Assembly: GCF_002849715.1 (NCBI RefSeq)
Contig: NZ_CP018863.1
Coordinates: forward strand, 3,844,001 to 3,908,000
Source of the DNA: Arthrobacter crystallopoietes
GTDB lineage: Bacteria; Actinomycetota; Actinomycetes; Actinomycetales; Micrococcaceae
DNA length: 64,000 nt
Direction of reading: 5' to 3'
Made by a program: the position numbers and the translations under genes. Shown here piece by piece: positions 15,469 to 24,877 of this stretch. Under the pieces are notes generated by a model that was not told where the DNA came from, did not search any database, and worked only from the letters and a program-made list of their open reading frames with translations. The number at the start of each line of letters is the position of its first letter. The stretch's first letter is position 1.

Positions 15469-15954
15469 ATGAGCGGACACGGAGCACCGATTATCGACGT
15501 CGCCGAACTGAACGGCAATGCCGGCGAGCTGAAACTGGCCATCGTCGCCGCCAGCTGGCACACGCAGATCATGGACGGCCTGATCGACGGCGCCCTGCGG
15601 GCCGCCAAGGAAGCCGGTATCGCCGAGCCTGCGCTGGTTAGAGTTCCCGGCAGCTTCGAGTTGCCGGTGGCAGCTGCGCGGCTGGCACCGCACTATGACG
15701 CAGTGGTGGCCCTCGGCGTCGTTATTCGTGGTGGAACCCCGCACTTTGAGTACGTCTGCCAGGCAGCCACCGAGGGGCTGACCGACGTCAGTGTCAATAC
15801 CGGGACACCCGTGGGATTCGGCGTCCTGACGTGCGATACGGAGCAGCAGGGCCTCGACCGGGCCGGGCTTGAGGGCTCGAACGAGGACAAGGGCCACGAG
15901 GCCGTCACAGCAGCCCTGGCCACGGCCGCCACCCTCCGCCAGCTCGGCGTCTAA
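15469..15954 (+). CDS. ribH: 6,7-dimethyl-8-ribityllumazine synthase
   Basis: 161 residues forming the icosahedral lumazine synthase subunit. Visible are [47 protein letters not shown] with the catalytic His, and [17 protein letters not shown]. It condenses the RibB and RibD-pathway products. It is set apart from ribA by 87 bases with a GAAAGCAGAGAG ribosome site and no terminator, so it likely belongs to the same transcript. Confidence 0.96.
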   Translation: MSGHGAPIIDVAELNGNAGELKLAIVAASWHTQIMDGLIDGALRAAKEAGIAEPALVRVPGSFELPVAAARLAPHYDAVVALGVVIRGGTPHFEYVCQAATEGLTDVSVNTGTPVGFGVLTCDTEQQGLDRAGLEGSNEDKGHEAVTAALATAATLRQLGV

Positions 15955-15978
15955 ACGCCTCCGGACAAGGGGATTCGT

Positions 15979-16015
15979 CACATAGCCCGGGCCGGTTTGC
16001 GGCCCGGGCCATGTG
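15979..16015 (+). terminator. Long GC hairpin between ribH and hisE
   Basis: GCCCGGGCC (15985-15993) pairs perfectly with GGCCCGGGC (16001-16009) around a 7-base loop, extended by CACAT/ATGTG. There is no T tract, so it would be an atypical terminator of the riboflavin operon. The loop carries TTGCGG, a possible -35 for hisE. Confidence 0.55.
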
Positions 16016-16021
16016 CTGGCG

Positions 16022-16027
16022 TAATCT
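16022..16027 (+). promoter_or_regulatory. -10 box of hisE (leaderless start)
   Basis: TAATCT ends 7 bases before the hisE GTG, which places the transcription start at or next to the start codon. Confidence 0.5.
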
Positions 16028-16034
16028 TGGGAGC

Positions 16035-16298
16035 GTGAAATCCTTCGAATCCCTTTTTGCCGAGCTGAGCGAGAAAGCGCAGACGCGCCCGGAGGGCTCG
16101 GGTACCGTAGCCGAATTGGACTCAGGTATCCATGGCATCGGGAAGAAGGTTGTGGAAGAGGCGGCTGAAGTATGGATGGCTGCGGAGTACGAGTCGGATG
16201 AAGCGGCGGCGGAAGAAATTTCCCAGTTGCTCTACCACCTGCAGGTCCTGATGATTGCCAAAGGCCTGACCCTGGCAGACGTATACAAGCATCTGTAG
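16035..16298 (+). CDS. hisE: Phosphoribosyl-ATP pyrophosphatase
   Basis: 87 residues, the usual length of stand-alone HisE. The all-alpha MazG-type core shows [17 protein letters not shown] with the metal-binding Glu residues, then [18 protein letters not shown]. It performs the second step of histidine synthesis. I choose the GTG at 16035, since the family starts with a [10 protein letters not shown] block and a TAATCT -10 box lies 7 bases upstream; GGGAG lies too close to act as a normal ribosome site. The upstream ATG at 16011 adds only unconserved residues. Confidence 0.93.
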   Translation: MKSFESLFAELSEKAQTRPEGSGTVAELDSGIHGIGKKVVEEAAEVWMAAEYESDEAAAEEISQLLYHLQVLMIAKGLTLADVYKHL

Positions 16299-16397
16299 CG
16301 GGACGCCGCCAGAGGTGTTCCGCCAAGCCTGCCCGGGGCAGTTTCCCCAAAACCGGCCGTCGTACGGCCAACCGATCCTCTGCAGAAAGTCATCTTC

Positions 16398-17240
16398 ATG
16401 CTACGCGTAGCCGTCCCCAACAAAGGTTCCCTGTCCGAAGCCGCGTCCGAAATGCTCACCGAGGCCGGCTACCGGCAGCGTCGTGACAGCCGTGAGCTGG
16501 TCATGATGGATCCGGACAACGACGTCGAGTTCTTCTTCCTCCGCCCGCGCGATATTGCCGTCTACGTTGGCAAGGGCACGTTGGATGTCGGTATCACCGG
16601 CCGCGACCTTTTCCTCGATGCACAGGTGGAAGCCGAAGAGCTCCTGAGCCTTGGCTTCGCCGTCTCAACGTTCCGGTTCGCCGGCCCAGTCGGTGAATTC
16701 TCCAACGTGCAGCAGTTGCAGGGCAGGCGCCTTGCCACCAGCTACGACGGGCTGCTGCAAAGCTACCTGACCGAGCGTGGCGTGGATGCCAAGGTTGTCC
16801 GGCTGGACGGAGCCGTGGAGTCCTCCGTGCGCCTGGGGGTCGCCGACGCGATCGCGGATGTGGTGGAAACCGGCAGCACACTCAAGGCCGCCGGCATGGA
16901 GATCTTCGGCGAACCCATCCTCCGCTCCGAGGCCGTACTCATCGGCCGCAAGGGCGAAGTTCCCACGGGCCTGGAAGTCCTGATCCGCAGGCTCCGCGGC
17001 GTCATTGTCGCCCGGGAGTTCGTGATGATGGACTACGACATCCGCAAGGAACTGGTGGAGCAGGCTGCCGCCCTGACGCCAGGTCTGGAATCGCCCACCG
17101 TTTCCCCGCTGCGCGACTCCGAGTGGGTCGCGGTACGCTCGATGGTCAGCCGCACGCAGACCAACCGGATCATGGATGAGCTGTATGACCTGGGCGCCCG
17201 CGCCATCCTGGTCAGCACCATTCACGCCTGCCGTATCTGA
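16398..17240 (+). CDS. hisG: ATP phosphoribosyltransferase (long form)
   Basis: 280 residues, the long, self-sufficient form with a C-terminal regulatory ACT-like domain, so no HisZ is needed. The N-terminus reads [19 protein letters not shown]; the PRPP-binding region is [18 protein letters not shown]. The C-terminal part from about residue 205 carries the histidine feedback domain of the family. It starts histidine synthesis from PRPP and ATP. It lies 99 bases after hisE. Confidence 0.95.
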   Translation: MLRVAVPNKGSLSEAASEMLTEAGYRQRRDSRELVMMDPDNDVEFFFLRPRDIAVYVGKGTLDVGITGRDLFLDAQVEAEELLSLGFAVSTFRFAGPVGEFSNVQQLQGRRLATSYDGLLQSYLTERGVDAKVVRLDGAVESSVRLGVADAIADVVETGSTLKAAGMEIFGEPILRSEAVLIGRKGEVPTGLEVLIRRLRGVIVAREFVMMDYDIRKELVEQAAALTPGLESPTVSPLRDSEWVAVRSMVSRTQTNRIMDELYDLGARAILVSTIHACRI

Positions 17241-17254
17241 TCGGGGAAGTACCA

Positions 17255-18025
17255 GTGTCTGTAGCAATCCGCGTCATTCCCTGCCTTGACGTCGACGCCG
17301 GCAGGGTAGTCAAGGGTGTCAATTTCGAAGGCCTGCGCGACGCCGGGGATCCGGTCGAACTGGCACACCGCTATGACCGTGCCGGTGCCGACGAACTGAC
17401 CTTTCTCGATGTGACAGCCTCCTCCGGTAACCGCGAGACGACGTTCGACGTCGTTGCGCGCACCGCGGAGGAAGTTTTCATCCCGCTGACGGTCGGCGGG
17501 GGCGTCCGCAGCGTCGCCGACGTCGACAGGCTGCTGCGCTTCGGTGCCGACAAGGCGTCGATCAACACCGCAGCCGTGGTCCGCCCGGAGGTCATCGACG
17601 AGATTACTAACCACTTCGGTTCGCAGGTTTTGGTGCTGTCGCTGGATGCCCGGCGGACGGCTGAATCCTCGGTGCCTTCCGGCTTCGAGGTCACGACGCA
17701 CGGCGGCAGGCAAGGCACGGGTATTGATGCCGTGCAGTGGGCCAAGGAAGCCGCCGACCGCGGGGTGGGGGAGATCCTGCTTAACTCCATCGACGCCGAC
17801 GGCACCAAAGAAGGCTTCGACTTGGAGATGATCCGGACGGTGCGTGCCGCGGTGCAGGTTCCGCTGATCGCCTCCGGCGGCGCCGGCAAGCCCGAGCATT
17901 TCCCGCCGGCCGTGGCGGCCGGTGCCGATGCCGTATTGGCTGCGTCCGTGTTCCATTTCGGACCCGACGATGCCATCGCCCAGGTGAAGAACGCTATCCG
18001 CGCCGCAGGCTACCCGGTCCGCTGA
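17255..18025 (+). CDS. hisF: Imidazole glycerol phosphate synthase, cyclase subunit
   Basis: 256-residue (beta/alpha)8 barrel. Both catalytic Asp residues are visible, in [17 protein letters not shown] (N-terminal) and [16 protein letters not shown] (C-terminal), and the phosphate-binding loops TVGGGVRS and ASGGAGK are intact. It works with HisH, which is not in this window. GTG start at 17255 preceded by GGGGAAG, 14 bases after hisG. Confidence 0.96.
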   Translation: MSVAIRVIPCLDVDAGRVVKGVNFEGLRDAGDPVELAHRYDRAGADELTFLDVTASSGNRETTFDVVARTAEEVFIPLTVGGGVRSVADVDRLLRFGADKASINTAAVVRPEVIDEITNHFGSQVLVLSLDARRTAESSVPSGFEVTTHGGRQGTGIDAVQWAKEAADRGVGEILLNSIDADGTKEGFDLEMIRTVRAAVQVPLIASGGAGKPEHFPPAVAAGADAVLAASVFHFGPDDAIAQVKNAIRAAGYPVR

Positions 18026-18043
18026 CCCGACGCGGGGCCAGAG

Positions 18044-18688
18044 TCAGGGACCGATTTCGGCGCTCTGCAGCAAGGCGACGGCGTCCGGCTGGCCTTCGAA
18101 AGTTACGAGGGCGTGCTGGGTACGGCCATGGGCGTGCATAAGCAGTTCGCCAGGCTCGCCGACGATCGCTACCGACACTGAAGCACGCTTCGCGACATGC
18201 CGGGGACCGTCGGGGCGCACCAGCACGATGCCCAGATCCACTCCGCGGTACAGGAGGGCGGCGCGCTTGATCAGGTCGTCCCACAAGGCATTGGAGTATT
18301 CCTCATCCAAGGCGCGCGGGGCCCACCGCGTAGTGGCGCGCCTGACATCTTCGGTGTGGACAAAATACTCAATAAGGTTTGCGGCGGCATCGACCGATTT
18401 GAGCTTCAGCGGCGAGAGCCGGGGCGGGCCGGCGCGGAAGGCCTTGACCAATTTGCTGTAGCCCGCTGTTCCGCGGGATTTGTCTGCCAGCTTTCGGGTG
18501 GCTTCGTCTGAAACCTTGGACAAGGGTTTGAAGGCCATGCCCAGCTGGGCCGTCAACCGGTGTTCCCGCAGATACAGATGCGCGGCAAGTTCGGCAGTCC
18601 GCCAGCCTTCACAGAGCGTGGCGGAGTCCGGGCCGGCTGCTAGCAGAGTCTCGGCCAGAACTTCACGGGACGGGTCAACGAAATGCAT
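18044..18688 (-). CDS. TIGR03085 family protein (mycothiol-dependent maleylpyruvate isomerase-like fold)
   Basis: 214 residues from the ATG at 18688, which has CAGGA 6 bases upstream. The opening DPSREVLAETLLAAGPDSAT then LCEGWRTAELAAHLYLREHR is the DinB/MDMPI-like four-helix metal-binding fold; the His residues of AAHLYLREHR and EYFVHTEDVRRA fit the metal site of TIGR03085. Its biochemical role is unknown; relatives use mycothiol. It is convergent with hisF and divergent from hisI, a placement I recall from other Micrococcaceae. Upstream extension to 18925 would overlap hisI and is rejected. Confidence 0.82.
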   Translation of the reverse strand: MHFVDPSREVLAETLLAAGPDSATLCEGWRTAELAAHLYLREHRLTAQLGMAFKPLSKVSDEATRKLADKSRGTAGYSKLVKAFRAGPPRLSPLKLKSVDAAANLIEYFVHTEDVRRATTRWAPRALDEEYSNALWDDLIKRAALLYRGVDLGIVLVRPDGPRHVAKRASVSVAIVGEPGELLMHAHGRTQHALVTFEGQPDAVALLQSAEIGP

Positions 18689-18783
18689 CAATCCTGAACC
18701 TAGCATGAAGCAGCCATTTTTGGGCCGCCCATAACGTTGTATGGCCTCGTGGCAAGGCGGCGTGCGGCCCACTGCCGAAGCAC

Positions 18784-18789
18784 TAGACT
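18784..18789 (+). promoter_or_regulatory. -10 box of hisI (leaderless start)
   Basis: TAGACT followed by 7 bases and then the hisI ATG at 18797. The GAAGGG between them is too close to the ATG for a normal ribosome site. Confidence 0.45.
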
Positions 18790-18796
18790 TGAAGGG

Positions 18797-19234
18797 ATGT
18801 CCTCCCAGCCTGAATCCCAGAACGTATCCTTGGCCGGCGCCGGCAGCGAAGCCCTGCCCTCCGGCGTTGCAGACCTGCTCAAACGTGACGCAGCCGGCCT
18901 CGTCGCCGCGATCATCCAGCAGCATGACACCTCCGAAGTGCTCATGCTGGGTTGGATGGATGACGAGGCGCTGCGCCGTACGCTCTCCTCCGGAAGGGTG
19001 ACGTTCTATTCGCGGTCACGCCAGGAGTATTGGCGTAAGGGCGATACGTCCGGGCACGTGCAGTGGGTGAAGTCCGTGGCGCTCGACTGCGACGGCGACG
19101 CCCTCCTGATCCAGGTCGACCAGGTCGGCGCAGCCTGCCACACAGGCACCAGGACCTGCTTCGATGGGCGCGGTGTCGACGTCGTTGTTGGAAATCGTGC
19201 CGAAGAAGAACCGCTAGCGAAAGAAAACAAGTAA
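18797..19234 (+). CDS. hisI: Phosphoribosyl-AMP cyclohydrolase
   Basis: 145 residues. It shows [37 protein letters not shown] and the metal-site residues in LDCDGDALL and [12 protein letters not shown]. It opens the purine ring of phosphoribosyl-AMP, the step after HisE. The first 30 residues are unconserved. The start at 18797 is supported by the TAGACT box. The stop TAA shares one base with the trpE ATG, so His and Trp genes are joined here. Confidence 0.95.
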   Translation: MSSQPESQNVSLAGAGSEALPSGVADLLKRDAAGLVAAIIQQHDTSEVLMLGWMDDEALRRTLSSGRVTFYSRSRQEYWRKGDTSGHVQWVKSVALDCDGDALLIQVDQVGAACHTGTRTCFDGRGVDVVVGNRAEEEPLAKENK

Positions 19235-20805
19235 TGCAGGACCTTGGTGTCATCAGCCCCACCCTGGAGGAGTTCCGCTCCCTTGCCCGAGACCGGCGGG
19301 TTATCCCGGTCTCCCTCAAGGTGCTCGCTGATGACCAGACACCCATCTCCCTTTACCGCAAGCTCGGAGGCGGGCAGTCAGGAACGTTCCTGCTTGAGTC
19401 CGCAGCAGTGGGCGGGGTCTGGTCCCGCTACTCGTTCATCGGAACCCACTCCAAGGCCACGCTGACCAGCAAGGACGGCCAGGCGCACTGGCTGGGGGAG
19501 CCGCCGGCCGGTGTGCCGCTGGACGGCAACCCGGTCGAGGCGCTGCGTCAGACGGTGGAGGCGCTTCGCACCGAACGTTTTGACGGGCTTCCACCGTTGA
19601 CGTCCGGGCTCGTGGGCTTCGTGGGCTGGGAAGCAGTGCGCCGTTGGGAAAAGCTGACGAGCCCGCCCGAGGAGGACCTGCCGCTGCCGGAGCTGGCCAT
19701 GTGCCTGGTCACGGATATGGCAGTCCACGACAACGCCGAAGGCACGGTGACCCTGATCGCCAACGCCATCAATTTCGATGGCAGCGACGAGCGGGCGGAC
19801 GATGCCTGGCGCGACGCGGTTGAGCGCGTCCGCCGGATGCTCGCGCAGCTCAATGAACCGCTGGTCCAGCAGATTTCCGTACTGGAGAACAGCGCGCTGT
19901 CGACCGATGAGCTGATGGACTCCGTCACGCACAGCTGGGCCGAGGAACAATATCTGGCGGCTGTGGACCGGGGCAAGGAAGCGATTGTCGACGGCGAAGT
20001 CTTCCAGGTGGTGATTTCACGCCGGTTTGAAACGGAGTGTTCGGCCTCGGCGCTGGACGTCTACCGGGTGCTGCGCAACCTTAATCCGAGTCCCTATATG
20101 TACTTGTTCAGCCTGGAAGACGCCGACGGCAACGCGTACTCCATCGTCGGGTCTTCGCCCGAGGCACTGGTCACGGTGACCGGTGACGAAGTCATTACGC
20201 ATCCGATCGCCGGATCCCGTCCGCGCGGCAAAACCGTGGAACAGGACCGGGAGCTCGCTGAGGAGTTGCTCGCCGATCTGAAGGAGCGTGCCGAGCACCT
20301 GATGCTTGTTGACCTGGCGCGGAACGATATCTCGAAGGTCTGCGATCCGGGCACCGTGGATGTCAGCCAGTTCATGGAGGTGGAGAAGTTCAGCCACATC
20401 ATGCACCTCGTTTCCACCGTGGTCGGCAGGCTCTCCCACGACAAGTCCGCGTACGACGTGCTGGCCGCGACTTTTCCGGCAGGCACGCTCTCCGGCGCGC
20501 CGAAACCGCGAGCCCTGCGTCTGCTGGACGAACTCGAACCGCACCGGCGCGGCATCTACGGCGGCGTAGTGGGCTATCTGGACTTTGCCGGCGACATGGA
20601 CATGGCTATTGCCATCCGTTCCGCCCTGCTGCGCGACGGCCGCGCCTACGTTCAGTCGGGCGGCGGAATCGTGGCGGACTCGGATCCCGCCACCGAAGCC
20701 ATCGAATCTGTGAACAAGGCCGCGGCTCCGCTGCGGGCGGTGACCTTGGCCACCCGGCTGCATGCCGCTGATCCGGCTGCCATCGTGACCGGTGAAGGCA
20801 ACTGA
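19234..20805 (+). CDS. trpE: Anthranilate synthase component I
   Basis: 523 residues. The N-terminal regulatory part carries FLLESAAVGGVWSRYSFIG; the LLES element is the tryptophan feedback site in characterised TrpE. The chorismate-binding C-terminal domain shows GEVFQVVISRRFE, SPEALVTV, HPIAGSRPRGKT, VDLARNDISKV, FPAGTLSGAPKPRA and VQSGGGIVADSDP. It makes anthranilate from chorismate with TrpG, which is elsewhere. I see no leader peptide or attenuator; it overlaps hisI by one base and the next gene by one base. Confidence 0.96.
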   Translation: MQDLGVISPTLEEFRSLARDRRVIPVSLKVLADDQTPISLYRKLGGGQSGTFLLESAAVGGVWSRYSFIGTHSKATLTSKDGQAHWLGEPPAGVPLDGNPVEALRQTVEALRTERFDGLPPLTSGLVGFVGWEAVRRWEKLTSPPEEDLPLPELAMCLVTDMAVHDNAEGTVTLIANAINFDGSDERADDAWRDAVERVRRMLAQLNEPLVQQISVLENSALSTDELMDSVTHSWAEEQYLAAVDRGKEAIVDGEVFQVVISRRFETECSASALDVYRVLRNLNPSPYMYLFSLEDADGNAYSIVGSSPEALVTVTGDEVITHPIAGSRPRGKTVEQDRELAEELLADLKERAEHLMLVDLARNDISKVCDPGTVDVSQFMEVEKFSHIMHLVSTVVGRLSHDKSAYDVLAATFPAGTLSGAPKPRALRLLDELEPHRRGIYGGVVGYLDFAGDMDMAIAIRSALLRDGRAYVQSGGGIVADSDPATEAIESVNKAAAPLRAVTLATRLHAADPAAIVTGEGN

Positions 20806-21419
20806 TGGCTGAGCGGACCGAAATGAAGCCGCCGTCGCGCTGGCAGCGCAAGAGCACCGTAGTGATGGCCTCCATACTGGCCTCGCTGGCTGCCTTCGGC
20901 GCCACCACCCAGACCTGGCTCAACGTGAGACTGCCGCAGAGCACGGTCCAGACGCCGGACCTCAGCGTGGCCGGCAGTGAGGCTGCCATCGCGGTCACGG
21001 CGCTGGCTTTGGTAGGACTGGCCGCGGCACTGGCGGCATCCATCGCCGGGCGGATTGCCAGGATTGTCATTGCCGTGCTGCTGGCGTTGGCTGGAGCCGG
21101 CATCGCACTCTCCAGCTACCAGGTCATTGCGGATCCGGCGGCTGCGGCCTCAACCGCCATTGGAGAGGCCACCGGACAGGTCGGGCAGGCCGCGGAAATC
21201 ACTTCCACGCTGTTTCCCGTACTGGCGCTGGTGGCGGGTCTTCTGATGGCCGCATGCGCGGTATGGCTGGTGCTCGCCGGCCGCCGCTGGCAGGCCAGTA
21301 GGAAGTACACCAGCGCGACCGCTCGACAGGCGGACGGTTCGCCGTCCGACCGGGGCGGTCCTGTGGACGAGATCGACAGCTGGGACCAGCTCAGCCGCGG
21401 CACGGATCCCACAGACTAG
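20805..21419 (+). CDS. Trp biosynthesis-associated membrane protein (TIGR02234 family)
   Basis: 204 residues, four hydrophobic segments (about 22-42, 62-80, 84-104 and 140-162), with TTQTWLNVRLP after the first helix, the recurring motif of the actinobacterial TIGR02234 family. The C-terminal tail (last 40 residues) is polar and acidic. Function unknown; it is named for its constant place between trpE and trpC. Its ATG overlaps the trpE stop. Confidence 0.85.
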   Translation: MAERTEMKPPSRWQRKSTVVMASILASLAAFGATTQTWLNVRLPQSTVQTPDLSVAGSEAAIAVTALALVGLAAALAASIAGRIARIVIAVLLALAGAGIALSSYQVIADPAAAASTAIGEATGQVGQAAEITSTLFPVLALVAGLLMAACAVWLVLAGRRWQASRKYTSATARQADGSPSDRGGPVDEIDSWDQLSRGTDPTD

Positions 21420-21508
21420 GGACCGGGCGGGCCTAAAGTCATACTGGCCGGTCCGCCGAAAATCAATGGCAGAATATAGTCAGTACCGTTTCTTCAGGGA
21501 GTTAGATA

Positions 21509-21790
21509 ATGGGCAATCACGCCACCGTCACCGAGAAATCATCCAATGAGCAGGCCGTTTCCAGCATCCACGACGAAGTCATTGGCCACGGAAACAGCCC
21601 GGCTGCCTGGACCTGTGTCCTGATCATGATCGTCGGCAGCATTGTCTCCGGTATTGGTTTCGTCATGGCTTCGCACCTGGTTTTCTGGGGCGGCGTTGTT
21701 GTCATGTTCATCGGCCTGATCGTTGGCTGGATCATGAAGAAGGCCGGCTACGGCGTGGACGGCGCCAAGCTCCTGAACAGCGGTCACTGA
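21509..21790 (+). CDS. HGxxPAAW family small membrane protein
   Basis: 93 residues with two predicted membrane helices (about 36-55 and 60-80). The motif HGNSPAAW at 27-34 defines the family, which occurs in actinobacterial trp operons. Function unknown. A GGGAG ribosome site lies about 8 bases before the ATG, and TATAGT at 21475-21480 could be a -10 for an internal promoter. Only 2 bases separate its stop from the trpC GTG. Confidence 0.85.
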   Translation: MGNHATVTEKSSNEQAVSSIHDEVIGHGNSPAAWTCVLIMIVGSIVSGIGFVMASHLVFWGGVVVMFIGLIVGWIMKKAGYGVDGAKLLNSGH

Positions 21791-21792
21791 GA

Positions 21793-22620
21793 GTGACTGT
21801 TCTCGACGACATCATCGTTGGGGTCAGGGAAGATCTTGAAGCCCGTCGGGCGGAGCTTCCGCTGGAGCAGCTGACGGAACGCGTGGCCGCCGTGGCTGCG
21901 CCGCGTGACGCCTATGCGGCCCTCGGCGGTCCGGCCAGCCCGCGGACCGAACTCAAGGTGATTTCCGAGGTCAAGCGCAAGAGCCCGTCGAAGGGCGACC
22001 TGGCACAGATCACAGACCCGGCCGATTTGGCGCGCCGCTATGAAAAAGGCGGAGCGGCAGTTATCAGTGTGTTGACCGAGCAGCGCCGCTTCGGCGGATC
22101 GCTCGCTGATCTGGATGCCGTGCGCGACGCCGTTGACATTCCGGTCCTGCGCAAGGATTTCACGGTCGACGAATACCAGATCTGGGAAGCGCGGGCACAT
22201 GGTGCGGACCTAGTCCTGCTCATCGTCGCTGCGCTGGAAGATTCCCAGCTGCGCGCGTTCCTGGACCTCACGCACCGTTTGGGCATGAACGCTCTGGTCG
22301 AAACGCATACGGCGGAGGAGATTGAACGTGCCGTCGCCGTCGGTGCCCGGATCATCGGTGTGAACGTCCGCAATCTCAAGACGCTGGACGTGGACCGTTC
22401 CATCTTCGCTTCACTGGCCGAAAAGATTCCGTCGGAGGCGGTCATCATCGCCGAATCCGGTGTACGCAACGCCGACGACGTTGCCGACTACGCGGCGAAC
22501 GGCGCCAACGCTGTGCTGGTCGGCGAGGCACTGGTGATCGGCAACGCACCGGAGCAAGCCGTCGCCGATTTCGCCGCAGCCGGTGCCCGGGCAATCGCGG
22601 ACCGCGGCCAGGGCAGCTAA
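21793..22620 (+). CDS. trpC: Indole-3-glycerol phosphate synthase
   Basis: 275-residue TIM barrel. [14 protein letters not shown] holds the catalytic Lys and phosphate-gripping loop, then [34 protein letters not shown] and [10 protein letters not shown]. It closes the indole ring. Start is the GTG at 21793, almost contiguous with the HGxxPAAW gene; trpB follows after 91 bases. Confidence 0.96.
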   Translation: MTVLDDIIVGVREDLEARRAELPLEQLTERVAAVAAPRDAYAALGGPASPRTELKVISEVKRKSPSKGDLAQITDPADLARRYEKGGAAVISVLTEQRRFGGSLADLDAVRDAVDIPVLRKDFTVDEYQIWEARAHGADLVLLIVAALEDSQLRAFLDLTHRLGMNALVETHTAEEIERAVAVGARIIGVNVRNLKTLDVDRSIFASLAEKIPSEAVIIAESGVRNADDVADYAANGANAVLVGEALVIGNAPEQAVADFAAAGARAIADRGQGS

Positions 22621-22711
22621 CACAAGCAATACCGTCTCGGCGGCAGGCCCGGTGCTCAAGGTTCCGGGCCTGTCCGCCCGAGAGGTTCGAAACAGACAGG
22701 ACGGCCAGGTT

Positions 22712-24037
22712 ATGACGCAGAGCCCCGAAACGCCCGACGCCGGCGAAAAGCCGGACGCGGCGGATGCATTCCTTTCCGGCGGGAGTCTCCGCCACGCCCC
22801 CGGTCCCTACTTCGGCAACTACGGCGGGCGCTGGATGCCCGAATCCCTGATTGCCGCACTTGATGAACTGCAGGATACGTTCGACAAGGCCAAGGCCGAT
22901 CCGGAGTTCATCGCCCAGGTGGCGGAGCTGAACCGGAACTATTCAGGCAGGCCGTCGCTGTTGACGGAAGCCAAGCGGTTTTCGGCCCATGCCGGCGGCG
23001 CCCGGATCTTCCTGAAGCGCGAAGACCTGAACCATACCGGCTCGCACAAGATCAACAACGTGCTGGGCCAGGCACTGCTGGCCAAGCGGATGGGCAAGAC
23101 CCGCATCATTGCCGAGACGGGCGCCGGACAGCACGGCGTGGCAAGCGCGACGGCGGCGGCCCTCCTCGGGCTCGAATGCGTTGTTTACATGGGTGCCGAA
23201 GACACCCGGCGCCAGGCATTGAACGTCGCCCGGATGGAACTGCTCGGCGCCACGGTTGTCCCTGTCACCGCCGGCTCCCAGACGCTCAAGGACGCCATCA
23301 ACGAGGCGCTGCGTGACTGGGTTGCCAACGTGCACACCACGCACTATCTGCTGGGCACTGCCGCCGGAGCCCACCCGTTCCCCGCGCTGGTGCGCTACTT
23401 CCATGAGGTGATCGGCGACGAGGCACGTGAGCAGATCCTCGCCCAGACCGGCCGGCTTCCGGACGCAGTCTGCGCTTGTATCGGTGGCGGATCGAACGCC
23501 ATCGGCATTTTCCACGGGTTCCTGGATGATCCTTCGGTGGAACTGTACGGTTTTGAAGCTGGAGGCGAGGGCGTCGATACTGACCGCCATGCAGCCACCA
23601 TTACACTCGGCCGTCCGGGAGTGCTGCACGGCGCCCGGTCCTACCTGATGCAGGATGAGGACGGCCAGACCATCGAGTCCCACTCCATCTCGGCGGGCCT
23701 GGACTACCCGGGCGTCGGTCCGGAACACTCCTACCTTTCGGACATCGGACGCGCCAAGTACGAACCCGTGACCGACGGCGAAGCCATGGACGCCTTCCGG
23801 CTGCTTTGCCGCACCGAAGGCATCATTCCGGCCATCGAATCCTCGCATGCACTCGCCGGTGCCCTCCGCGTCGGCAAGAAGCTCACGTCCGGCAAGGACA
23901 ATCCGCAGGACGTCATCATCGTCGTCAACCTGTCCGGCCGCGGAGACAAGGATGTTGCCACCGCAGCGGAATGGTTCGACCTGCTGGACGGTAACTCGCC
24001 GGAAGCCGAAATCGGCGCTGAAGGAGAACAACTGTGA
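22712..24037 (+). CDS. trpB: Tryptophan synthase beta chain
   Basis: 441 residues. PLP Lys in [14 protein letters not shown] (about residue 113), the phosphate-binding GGGSNAIG (about 258), [13 protein letters not shown] near the N-terminus, and [11 protein letters not shown]. It condenses indole with serine. The 40-residue N-terminal leader is longer than in E. coli but usual in actinobacteria. The upstream reading from 22583 runs into trpC and is rejected. It overlaps trpA by four bases (GTGA). Confidence 0.97.
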   Translation: MTQSPETPDAGEKPDAADAFLSGGSLRHAPGPYFGNYGGRWMPESLIAALDELQDTFDKAKADPEFIAQVAELNRNYSGRPSLLTEAKRFSAHAGGARIFLKREDLNHTGSHKINNVLGQALLAKRMGKTRIIAETGAGQHGVASATAAALLGLECVVYMGAEDTRRQALNVARMELLGATVVPVTAGSQTLKDAINEALRDWVANVHTTHYLLGTAAGAHPFPALVRYFHEVIGDEAREQILAQTGRLPDAVCACIGGGSNAIGIFHGFLDDPSVELYGFEAGGEGVDTDRHAATITLGRPGVLHGARSYLMQDEDGQTIESHSISAGLDYPGVGPEHSYLSDIGRAKYEPVTDGEAMDAFRLLCRTEGIIPAIESSHALAGALRVGKKLTSGKDNPQDVIIVVNLSGRGDKDVATAAEWFDLLDGNSPEAEIGAEGEQL

Positions 24038-24837
24038 ATTCTGCCGCCATCGCCAGCAAATCAGCTGCCGCCATCGAGAAAGCACGGTCGGAGGGCCGTA
24101 CCGCACTGGTCGGCTACCTGCCCGCCGGCTACCCCGATGTGCAGGGCACCATCGACGCCGCCGTCGCACTGGCCGAAAACGGTGCCGATGTGATCGAGAT
24201 CGGGATCCCGTACTCGGATCCGGTCATGGACGGCCAAGTCATCCAGGCCGCTACCGTGGAGGCCCTCGAAAAGGGGTTCCGTGTCCACCAGGTGTTCGAC
24301 ATCGTGGCCGGCATTACCGCCCGCTGCGAAGCTGCCGTCCTCGTCATGACCTATTGGAATCCGGTCATGCGTATGGGAGTCGACGAGTTCTCCCGGCGCC
24401 TGGCCGAAGCTGGGGGAGCAGGCCTGATCACCCCTGATCTCATCCCGGACGAAGCAGCCGAATGGTTCGAAGCGTCGGACAAGTACGGACTGGACCGGGT
24501 CTTCCTGGTGGCCCCCTCGTCGACGCCGGAACGCATGGCCATGACCGTCAAGGCCAGCCGCGGATTCGTCTACGCCGTGTCCATCATGGGCGTGACCGGT
24601 GCCCGCGCCAGCGTCAGCAGCGCAGCGCAGCAGGTCGTGGAGGCCGCCCACGCGGCCGGCGCCGAGCGCGTCTGCGTCGGCCTCGGCGTATCGAAGGCCG
24701 AACACGTCCGCGAAATCGGTGCCTACGCCGAGGGCGCCATCGTCGGAACCGCGCTCGTCGCCACGCTGGGCGCCGAGGGCGTGGAAGCCGTGGGCAAACT
24801 CGCGGCGGAACTGCACAGCGGTACCGCCAAAAACTGA
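24034..24837 (+). CDS. trpA: Tryptophan synthase alpha chain
   Basis: 267 residues. The catalytic Glu and Asp lie in [16 protein letters not shown], and [26 protein letters not shown] and EGAIVGTAL complete the phosphate site. It releases indole from indole-3-glycerol phosphate and channels it to TrpB. GTG start overlapping trpB. Confidence 0.97.
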   Translation: MNSAAIASKSAAAIEKARSEGRTALVGYLPAGYPDVQGTIDAAVALAENGADVIEIGIPYSDPVMDGQVIQAATVEALEKGFRVHQVFDIVAGITARCEAAVLVMTYWNPVMRMGVDEFSRRLAEAGGAGLITPDLIPDEAAEWFEASDKYGLDRVFLVAPSSTPERMAMTVKASRGFVYAVSIMGVTGARASVSSAAQQVVEAAHAAGAERVCVGLGVSKAEHVREIGAYAEGAIVGTALVATLGAEGVEAVGKLAAELHSGTAKN

Positions 24838-24877
24838 TCCTCCGCCGCCACCAAAGCCGAACAAAGGACCGCTACCG

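Noticed and set aside
14290..16371. 693-residue open frame on the minus strand across ribB-hisE
   Set aside because: It is antisense to five well-identified genes, an effect of high GC content.
19100..19260. Trp attenuator upstream of trpE
   Set aside because: trpE overlaps hisI by one base, and no Trp-rich leader peptide or alternative hairpins were found.
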